NCBI GenBank assembly: GCA_025934385.1
Contig: JAICYE010000193.1
Span: 1 to 5,390 of the forward strand
DNA from: Acidimicrobiia bacterium
GTDB taxonomy: Bacteria; Actinomycetota; Acidimicrobiia; IMCC26256; BP-133
Reading direction: 5' to 3'
Length of the DNA: 5,390 nucleotides
Part shown: piece by piece, positions 1 to 4,069 of the stretch
How positions within the stretch are numbered: position 1 is the first letter of the stretch
Layout of the letters: each line of letters begins with the position of its first letter
The notes under the pieces: model-generated
Seen by the model: the letters and a program-made list of their open reading frames with translations, nothing else
Database searches by the model: none
Told to the model about the DNA's origin: nothing
Made by a program: the position numbers and the translations under genes

Positions 1-1
1 C

Positions 2-124
2 CGCCCCTCGGGCACCGAGCCGCTGGTGCGGATCAGGGTCGAGGCCCCCACCGAAGACGCCGCGGCGCGTTACACCGACCGATTGGAAGCCGCGCTGACC
101 GCCGCCCTCGGGCCGCCCGGCTGA
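2..124 (+). CDS. glmM: Phosphoglucosamine mutase, C-terminal fragment (5' end outside window)
   Basis: Only the last 40 codons and the TGA stop are in the window. The peptide opens with RPSGTEPLVRIRVEA, the phosphate-binding loop of domain 4 in the alpha-D-phosphohexomutase family; the RPSGTEPLVRV-MVEA form is typical of GlmM. The rest (about TEDAAARYTDRLEAALTAAL) fits the closing helix of the family. GlmM converts glucosamine-6-phosphate to glucosamine-1-phosphate in the cytoplasm, on the way to UDP-GlcNAc and peptidoglycan. The catalytic serine and metal-binding loop lie outside the window and cannot be checked. acpS downstream agrees with GlmM, since glmM and acpS are often neighbours in Actinobacteria. 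Another phosphohexomutase such as phosphomannomutase is less likely but not excluded by this short tail. The stop codon lies inside a long hairpin. Confidence 0.88.
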   Translation, partial: RPSGTEPLVRIRVEAPTEDAAARYTDRLEAALTAALGPPG

Positions 125-178
125 TCTCTGGCGTTCCTCCGCAACACCTGTCGTTGCAGAGGAACGCCGGAGATCAGC
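120..178. terminator. Long hairpin over the glmM stop codon, probable factor-independent terminator without T tract
   Basis: Positions 120-139 pair with 159-178 as a continuous 20-bp stem with a single wobble (T129 with G169). After a C140/A158 mismatch the stem goes on with GCAAC (141-145) against GTTGC (153-157), leaving a 7-base loop, ACCTGTC. The glmM stop TGA (122-124) is in the left arm. No T run follows on the plus strand; the arm runs into CGGCGGGCG. Such U-less hairpins are common as terminators or 3'-end stabilisers in GC-rich Actinobacteria. It most likely separates glmM from acpS transcription, or protects the glmM mRNA end. The right arm shares two blocks with the hairpin at 638-700. 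Confidence 0.75.
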
Positions 179-182
179 GGCG
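160..182 (+). repeat. Copy 1 of a short dispersed repeat (AGGAACGCCGG + TCAGCGGCG)
   Basis: AGGAACGCCGG at 160-170 and TCAGCGGCG at 174-182, with 3 bases between them, recur as exact blocks at 682-692 and 694-702. In both places they form the right arm of a long hairpin that contains a stop codon. The left arms are less alike, sharing mainly GTTCCT. Two copies 520 bases apart suggest a family of palindromic intergenic units or a genome-wide preferred terminator sequence. Confidence 0.6.
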
Positions 183-257
183 GGCGCGCCGGCATCGTGG
201 TCGTGGCGGGGCCTGGCCATCCCCACACTCTGCCAGCGGTTCGGCTAGGACGAGGAC
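179..257 (+). promoter_or_regulatory. Presumed acpS upstream region and ribosome binding site
   Basis: This is the remaining spacer between the glmM hairpin and acpS. AGGA at 247-250 lies 7 bases before the GTG at 258 and is the likely Shine-Dalgarno; GAGG at 252-255 is too close to that start. I see no clear -10 or -35 box. If the hairpin stops transcription, a promoter must lie here; if not, acpS is read through from glmM. No other gene is supported in the spacer. Confidence 0.4.
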
Positions 258-644
258 GTGATCCCGGACGGCAACGTGATCGGAGTCGGCATCGACGCCG
301 TCGACGTCGACCGGTTCCGGACCGTTCTCGGCCGGCGCCGCCGCTTCGCCGAGCGGGTCTTCACGGCCGCCGAGCGGGCCGAGGCGGCCGGCCGGCACGA
401 TCCCGTCCCCGGGCTGGCCGCCCGCTTCGCCGCCAAGGAGGCGGTGATGAAGTCGTTGTCGGTCGGCCTCGGCGCCTTCGACTTCGCCGACGTCGAGGTC
501 GTGCGGGGCGAGGGCGGCGCCCCGGCGCTCTCGCTCACCGGCCGGGCGGCAACGCTGGCCGCCGAACGCGCCGTGGCCGGCTGGCACGTCTCGCTGACGC
601 ACACGGGCACCATCGCCATGGCGGTGGCCGTCGCCTACCGCTGA
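258..644 (+). CDS. acpS: Holo-[acyl-carrier-protein] synthase
   Basis: Transfers 4'-phosphopantetheine from coenzyme A to the conserved serine of apo-ACP, making holo-ACP for fatty acid synthesis; a cytoplasmic, usually trimeric, magnesium enzyme. The 128 residues match the small AcpS type of the phosphopantetheinyl transferase family. GVGIDAVDVDRF (residues 9-20) carries the metal-binding Asp13. RVFTAAERA (33-41) is the usual second block. LAARFAAKEAVMKSL (53-67) holds Glu61 and Lys65 in the FxxKEAxxK signature. WHVSLTHTGTIAMAVAVAY (109-127) is the closing strand motif. The start chosen is GTG at 258, with AGGA 7 bases upstream; GTG at 276 would give a shorter protein beginning MIGVGID and cannot be ruled out. 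It lies 133 bases after glmM and converges on the DUF3048 gene, with the stops 49 bases apart inside one hairpin. Confidence 0.95.
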   Translation: MIPDGNVIGVGIDAVDVDRFRTVLGRRRRFAERVFTAAERAEAAGRHDPVPGLAARFAAKEAVMKSLSVGLGAFDFADVEVVRGEGGAPALSLTGRAATLAAERAVAGWHVSLTHTGTIAMAVAVAYR

Positions 645-700
645 CGCCAACCGGGGTTCCTTGACCGGAATACAGCGGAAAAGGAACGCCGGTTCAGCGG
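638..700. terminator. Bidirectional hairpin terminator between convergent acpS and DUF3048 gene
   Basis: CCGCTGA (638-644) pairs with TCAGCGG (694-700). After a 5-base bulge (645-649), ACCGG (650-654) pairs with CCGGT (689-693). A G655/G688 mismatch follows, then GTTCCTT (656-662) pairs with AAGGAAC (681-687). A 2x2 internal loop leads to CCG (665-667) with CGG (676-678) and an 8-base loop. The acpS stop TGA (642-644) and the stop of the minus-strand gene (TCA, 694-696) pair with each other. Lying between convergent genes, it most likely ends transcription from both sides. There is no long T tract in either direction. Confidence 0.8.
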
Positions 701-702
701 CG
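682..702 (+). repeat. Copy 2 of a short dispersed repeat (AGGAACGCCGG + TCAGCGGCG)
   Basis: Exact AGGAACGCCGG at 682-692 and TCAGCGGCG at 694-702, separated by one base instead of the three seen in copy 1. Here the second block also encodes the end of the minus-strand gene, its TCA being the reverse complement of the TGA stop, so the repeat reaches into coding sequence. Confidence 0.6.
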
Positions 703-2349
703 TCGACGGCGGCGGCGCAGGCGCGACGGCGGCGGAGTGAAGAGCAGCACCAGGCCGAGGACGGCGGCGCTGAGTGGGCCGCCGGCCACCGCCGAGGACG
801 CCTTCGGCGACGGGGTCCCCGGGGGTCGCTGCTTCGCCTTCTTGCCCGTGCCGACGGTGACGGTGGTCGACGTGGTCGAGGAGGACGACGAGGACGACGA
901 CGTCGAGGATGACGACGACGTCGACGACGAGCCGCCGACCGGGGGCACCGGCACGGTCGTCACGGTCGTCACCGGCGAGGGCTGGGTGGTGGTCGTCGAC
1001 GCCGACGGCTGCGTGGTGGTCGTGCTTCCGCCGGTCGGCGCCGTCGAGGTGGTGGTGGACTCCGTCGGCGATCCGGTCGGGGTCGTGTTGTCGGGCGGCG
1101 GCGGTGCCACCGGCTTGGCGGTGTCGGTGGGGTCGAGCGGCCGGTCGGTGGCCGTCCCCCGGCCGACCAGCACGAGCTCCACCCACGTCCGGCCCGGAAG
1201 CAGCCGGGCGAACTTCCCGTCGAGCCCGCGGTACTCGGTGACGTCGTCCTTGTCGCGCTTGGTCCAGTGGACCGGCGTCAGGTAGCCGGCCGACAGGAAC
1301 CAGGCGTCGCCGGAGCCGATCACGTCGGCCTCGGGCACGTGGGCGCCGGAGCTGTCGACGTAGCCGGTGTCGTGGTACGTGACGAACTGGAAGATCACGT
1401 TGGTCGGCGTGACCGGCCGGCCGTCGGCGTCGAGGTGGAGGGCGCCGTTCTGGATGCGGGTCCACCCGTTGGCGCCGGCGTCCCAGTCGTAGCTGACGTT
1501 GGTCGACGTCTTTCCCTGGTAGGTCCAGCTGGCCGCCACCCGCGACACCGGTTTCGAGCCTGGCTCCGACGGCCGTGTGCCGGCCGGCAGGTAGTCGAAC
1601 AGCCGGGGCGGCGCCTGGGAGTCGGGGGCGGCCAGAGCCTCGAGCTGCGACGTGTTCGACATCAGGTTGTGGGGCGACCGCCGGGGAGCCTTGGCCCGGA
1701 AGTACCTGCCCGGGTAGTTGTCGACGCTGACGTCGACCATCGACGACTGCCGGACCAGCTCCTTGAAGTCGCGGTTGGCCCCCGAGTAGGCGAACAGCGG
1801 GTGGTTGAGCATGCTGAGCAGGGCGATGTCGGTCGACCGGGCGGAGCGGATCGGCCCCACCGGGTCGGACGGGGTCGAGTGGAAGACGGCGGCGAAGCGG
1901 GTGAAGCCGCCCTCGACCATCTCCTCGAAGACGACGTCGGCCTCGTTGATGCCCATCTGGGGCCGGGCGCCGCTCGGGACGTCGCCCACGTTGTCGATCT
2001 TCACCACCAGCGCCGGGTGGCCGGTCTGGTAGCCGCCGACGCCGATCCCGGTCAGCGGCGAGTCGCCCGGCTGGGAGACGGGCTTCGCCTGGGGCGGCGG
2101 GGGCGGGGGAGGCGGGGGCCGGACCGGCCGGGGCGGCGGCGGGGGGAGTTTGATCCGGACGGGCGGCGGGGGCGGCGGAGCCGGGGCCGTGGTGGTCGTG
2201 GTGGCCGTCGCCGTGGTGGTCGTCACCAGCTCCGGCGATTTGCCCATGGTGTCGACCCAGAGGAAGTCGGCACCGCAGGCGGGGAGCAGGAGGGCGAGGC
2301 CGAGCAGGCGCGCCGCAACTCGCAGCCGCGCCGACGTTGCCCCTCCCAC
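694..2349 (-). CDS. DUF3048 (YerB-like) secreted lipoprotein with low-complexity linkers and C-terminal hydrophobic anchor
   Basis: A 551-residue exported protein; molecular function unknown for the family. The start chosen is GTG at 2349-2347, because GGAGGTGA (2354-2361) sits ideally before it; upstream starts would put extra residues before the signal peptide. Residues 1-24 form a signal peptide with Arg residues then LLGLALLLPA, followed by lipobox Cys25. Next come a Thr-rich stretch (43-54) and a polyproline linker (55-86). The DUF3048 N-terminal part (about 95-265) shows VVKIDNVGDVPSGARPQ, EADVVFEEMVEGGFTRFAAVF, VGPIRSAR and SPHNL. The C-terminal part (about 270-393) shows GWTRIQNGALHLDADG, NVIFQFV, GSGDAWFLSAG and a closing LPGRTWVELV. 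A Ser/Thr/Pro-rich region (about 395-519) leads to a hydrophobic segment (522-537) and a tail of RLRRRRRRR. It runs opposite to its neighbours, convergent with acpS and divergent from nnr. Family assignment is firm; dual anchoring is inference. Confidence 0.9.
   Translation of the reverse strand: MGGATSARLRVAARLLGLALLLPACGADFLWVDTMGKSPELVTTTTATATTTTTAPAPPPPPPVRIKLPPPPPRPVRPPPPPPPPPQAKPVSQPGDSPLTGIGVGGYQTGHPALVVKIDNVGDVPSGARPQMGINEADVVFEEMVEGGFTRFAAVFHSTPSDPVGPIRSARSTDIALLSMLNHPLFAYSGANRDFKELVRQSSMVDVSVDNYPGRYFRAKAPRRSPHNLMSNTSQLEALAAPDSQAPPRLFDYLPAGTRPSEPGSKPVSRVAASWTYQGKTSTNVSYDWDAGANGWTRIQNGALHLDADGRPVTPTNVIFQFVTYHDTGYVDSSGAHVPEADVIGSGDAWFLSAGYLTPVHWTKRDKDDVTEYRGLDGKFARLLPGRTWVELVLVGRGTATDRPLDPTDTAKPVAPPPPDNTTPTGSPTESTTTSTAPTGGSTTTTQPSASTTTTQPSPVTTVTTVPVPPVGGSSSTSSSSSTSSSSSSSSTTSTTVTVGTGKKAKQRPPGTPSPKASSAVAGGPLSAAVLGLVLLFTPPPSRLRRRRRRR
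862..930 (-). repeat. Ser/Thr codon low-complexity tract in the DUF3048 gene
   Basis: The plus strand reads as a run of GAC, GAG and GTC triplets; on the coding strand these are Ser and Thr codons for residues 474-496, containing runs of five to eight serines. Such triplet tracts can change length by slippage without breaking the frame. The encoded segment is a flexible, probably disordered stalk before the C-terminal hydrophobic segment. Confidence 0.75.
2092..2223 (-). repeat. Thr-rich and polyproline coding tract after the lipobox
   Basis: Positions 2188-2223 encode a run of mostly Thr with two Ala. Positions 2092-2187 encode proline runs of six, five and nine residues, broken by VRIKL and RPVR. 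The nucleotide sequence is correspondingly G-rich on the plus strand. It fits an extended linker holding the DUF3048 domain away from the membrane, perhaps across the cell wall (inference). Confidence 0.75.
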
Positions 2350-2353
2350 GCTG

Positions 2354-2361
2354 TCACCTCC
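2354..2361 (-). promoter_or_regulatory. Ribosome binding site deciding the DUF3048 gene start
   Basis: The minus strand reads GGAGGTGA here, a near-perfect Shine-Dalgarno, with GGAGG 7 bases before the GTG at 2349-2347. The ATG further upstream (2382-2380) has no comparable site and would leave this one inside the coding region. Confidence 0.85.
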
Positions 2362-2383
2362 AGCCTCCCCAGTGGGCACCATG

Positions 2384-2389
2384 ACCTTA
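2384..2389 (-). promoter_or_regulatory. Candidate -10 box for the DUF3048 gene
   Basis: The minus strand reads TAAGGT, matching the actinobacterial TANNNT -10 pattern. It would start transcription near 2377, giving a leader of about 28 bases that just includes the strong Shine-Dalgarno. No good -35 is seen; CGACCA at 2409-2414 shares only the GAC core and is 19 bases away. Confidence 0.45.
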
Positions 2390-2448
2390 CATTCCGCTCT
2401 GGCGGCCGTGGTCGCGAGCGGGTCCACGGAGCCCGGATCCGAGGGCCG

Positions 2449-2454
2449 TACGAT
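2449..2454 (+). promoter_or_regulatory. Candidate -10 box for nnr, suggesting leaderless transcription
   Basis: TACGAT matches the TANNNT -10 pattern and ends 8 bases before the nnr ATG at 2463. That spacing would put the transcription start at or within two bases of the start codon, as in the leaderless mRNAs common in Actinobacteria. This would explain why no properly spaced Shine-Dalgarno is present: GAGG at 2459-2462 directly abuts the ATG. No convincing -35 is seen. Confidence 0.45.
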
Positions 2455-2462
2455 GGCTGAGG

Positions 2463-3992
2463 ATGCTTCCTGTTCTCACGCCCGCCGAGATGGCCGCCCG
2501 TGACGCCGCCGCCATCGCCGGTGGGGTCAGCGAAGCCACGCTGGTCGAACGGGCCGGCGGGGCCGTGGCCCGCGGCGCCCGGCGCCTGCTCGGCGGAACG
2601 TACGGCCGGCGGGTCGTGATCGTCTGCGGCAAGGGCCACAACGGCGCCGACGGCCGCGTCGCCGGTCGGCACCTGGCCGGCTGGGGGAGCCGCGTCAACC
2701 GCTTCGAGCTGGCCGGGGGCCGGCACGGCGGGTCGCCGCCGGCCGGCTCCGACGGACCCGGCCTCGACCGGCCTGCGCTCGATCGGTCTGCGCTCGACCG
2801 GGCGCTGGCCCGGGCCGACCTGGCCGTCGACGCCATGTTCGGCACCGGCTTCCAGGGCCCGCTCGCCGGCGACGCCGCCTTCGCCGCCGAGGCCCTCACC
2901 GCCGCCCCCTGCCCGGTGCTGGCGGTCGACATCCCCTCCGGCGTCGACGGGCTCACCGGCGCCGTCCGGGGCACCGCGGTCGCGGCGGTGGCCACCGTCT
3001 GCCTGGCCGCCCTCAAGCCGGGGCTCGTCTTCCATCCCGGCGCCGCCCTGGCCGGCGACGTCGAGGTCCGTGACATCGGGATCGACGTCCGCACCCCGCC
3101 GCCGTTGCTGGGCGTCACCGAGGAGGCGGACGTCGCCGCCTGGTTACCCCGCCGCCCTCCCGAGAGTCACAAGTGGTCGGTCGGGGGCGTCTACATCGTC
3201 GGGGGATCAGAGGGCATGACGGGAGCGGCGATGATGACGAGCCGGGCCGCGCTGCGGGCCGGGGCGGGCATCGTGGTGGCCGGCCTGCCCGGCGACGCCG
3301 CCCCCCGGGCCTCGGGTGGCGAGGTCATCACCCGGTCGCTGCCGGCCACCGCCTCGGGCGCCCTCGACGAAGGGGCGGCCAAGGAAGTGCTGGACGGGCT
3401 CGACCGCTTCCGGGCCCTGGTCGTCGGCCCAGGGCTGGGGCGGGACCCGGCCACGGTGGCCGCCGTGCGGCGGCTGGTGGCCGAGGCGCCGGTCCCCCTC
3501 GTGCTCGACGCCGACGGCCTCAACGCCCTCGACGGCGACGTCGGCCTGCTGGTCCGCCGGCCGGCCGCCACCGTCGTCACGCCCCACGCCGGGGAGTACG
3601 CCCGCCTGGCCGGCGAGCCGGTGGGCGAGGACCGCGTCGCCGCCGCCCGGCGCCTGGCCGAGCGGGCCGGCGCCGTCGTCCTCCTCAAGGGCAGCCGGAC
3701 GGTGGTGGCCGCGCCCTCCGGCCGGGCGGCGATCAACACCACCGGCGGGCCCTGGCTGGCCACGGCCGGGACCGGCGACGTGCTCTCCGGCGTCGTCGGT
3801 GCCCTGGCCGCCATGGGCCTGCCCCCCTTCCGGGCAGCGGCCGCCGGCGCCTGGCTCCACGGCCGGTCGGCCGATGTCGCGGGCCATGCCGGCCTCGTGG
3901 CCGGCGACCTCATCGACGCCCTCCCGGCCGTCCTGGCCGGGCTCGGCGCCGGAGAACAGAACCGGTCGAACCACCCGGATCGCCCCGAATGA
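2463..3992 (+). CDS. nnr: Bifunctional NAD(P)H-hydrate epimerase / ADP-dependent dehydratase
   Basis: Repairs hydrated NADH and NADPH in the cytoplasm: the N-terminal domain epimerises the R form of NAD(P)HX to S, and the C-terminal domain dehydrates S-NAD(P)HX using ADP. The 509 residues have the full two-domain length. The YjeF N-terminal domain (about 1-215) shows VLTPAEMAARD, CGKGHNGADGRVAGRHL (55-71), DAMFGTGFQGPL (123-134) and AVDIPSGVDGLTG (154-166). The ribokinase-like C-terminal domain (about 220-495) shows HKWSVGGVYIVGGSEGMTGA (236-255), VVGPGLGRD, LDADGLNAL (348-356), TPHAGEY and GTGDVLSG (436-443), the nucleotide-binding and catalytic region. The usual GNNGGDG reads GHNGADG here. 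ATG at 2463 gives the normal family N-terminus (MLPVLTPAEM), though its Shine-Dalgarno spacing is poor. It lies 77 bases upstream of alr, probably one operon. Confidence 0.95.
   Translation: MLPVLTPAEMAARDAAAIAGGVSEATLVERAGGAVARGARRLLGGTYGRRVVIVCGKGHNGADGRVAGRHLAGWGSRVNRFELAGGRHGGSPPAGSDGPGLDRPALDRSALDRALARADLAVDAMFGTGFQGPLAGDAAFAAEALTAAPCPVLAVDIPSGVDGLTGAVRGTAVAAVATVCLAALKPGLVFHPGAALAGDVEVRDIGIDVRTPPPLLGVTEEADVAAWLPRRPPESHKWSVGGVYIVGGSEGMTGAAMMTSRAALRAGAGIVVAGLPGDAAPRASGGEVITRSLPATASGALDEGAAKEVLDGLDRFRALVVGPGLGRDPATVAAVRRLVAEAPVPLVLDADGLNALDGDVGLLVRRPAATVVTPHAGEYARLAGEPVGEDRVAAARRLAERAGAVVLLKGSRTVVAAPSGRAAINTTGGPWLATAGTGDVLSGVVGALAAMGLPPFRAAAAGAWLHGRSADVAGHAGLVAGDLIDALPAVLAGLGAGEQNRSNHPDRPE
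2763..2807 (+). repeat. Three 15-bp tandem repeats inside nnr
   Basis: The unit CTCGACCGGCCTGCG is followed by CTCGATCGGTCTGCG and a partly decayed CTCGACCGGGCGCTG. It encodes L-D-R-(P/S/A)-A repeats at residues 101-115, in the variable loop between the GHNGADG and DAMFGTG motifs. The unit is a multiple of three, so the frame is kept. Confidence 0.8.
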
Positions 3993-4024
3993 GCCCGTCA
4001 GCCGCCATCCATCCGTTCCCGAAC

Positions 4025-4057
4025 CCGCCCCGGGCGGTAAGAAGACCACGTACGCCC
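4025..4057 (+). promoter_or_regulatory. Competing small hairpins in the nnr-alr spacer
   Basis: CCGCC (4025-4029) can pair with GGCGG (4033-4037) around a 3-base loop. Alternatively GGGCG (4032-4036) plus TA (4038-4039) pairs with TACGCCC (4051-4057), with one bulged G. The two share bases and exclude each other, and the second ends four bases before the alr Shine-Dalgarno. In sequence this GC-rich, short stems arise easily by chance, so a regulatory role is only a possibility. Confidence 0.25.
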
Positions 4058-4060
4058 TCT

Positions 4061-4067
4061 GGAGGTG
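4061..4067 (+). promoter_or_regulatory. Ribosome binding site of alr
   Basis: GGAGGTG is a strong Shine-Dalgarno. GGAGG is 4 bases from the ATG at 4070 and 10 bases from a second in-frame ATG at 4076, so either could be used; the two products differ by two residues. Confidence 0.8.
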
Positions 4068-4069
4068 CG

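Noticed and set aside
120..178. Hairpin considered as a tRNA, riboswitch or insertion-sequence end
   Set aside because: It is a single stem-loop with no cloverleaf or known aptamer features, and there is no transposase or target duplication beside it.
174..650. Minus-strand open frame of 158 codons antisense to acpS, ending at the hairpin TCA
   Set aside because: It overlaps a well-supported acpS and has no family motif or ribosome binding site; its stop in the hairpin follows from the palindrome.
862..930. GAC/GAG triplet run read as a microsatellite or a plus-strand acidic protein
   Set aside because: It is explained by Ser/Thr codons on the minus strand in a low-complexity stalk; the acidic plus-strand reading has no supporting gene.
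2350..2427. Longer DUF3048 product starting further upstream (2427 or the ATG at 2382-2380)
   Set aside because: These starts would bury the GGAGGTGA site in coding sequence and put up to 26 extra residues before the signal peptide.
1267..2460. Long plus-strand open frame (397 codons) opposite the DUF3048 gene
   Set aside because: It is an antisense shadow: the minus strand has clear family motifs, a signal peptide and a strong Shine-Dalgarno, while this frame gives Gly/Arg/Val-rich sequence with no recognisable motif.
3173..4069. In-frame open upstream extension of alr across the 3' half of nnr, making a 707-codon frame
   Set aside because: The upstream part is Arg/Pro/Gly-rich antiphase sequence of nnr; the racemase begins after a strong Shine-Dalgarno at 4061.
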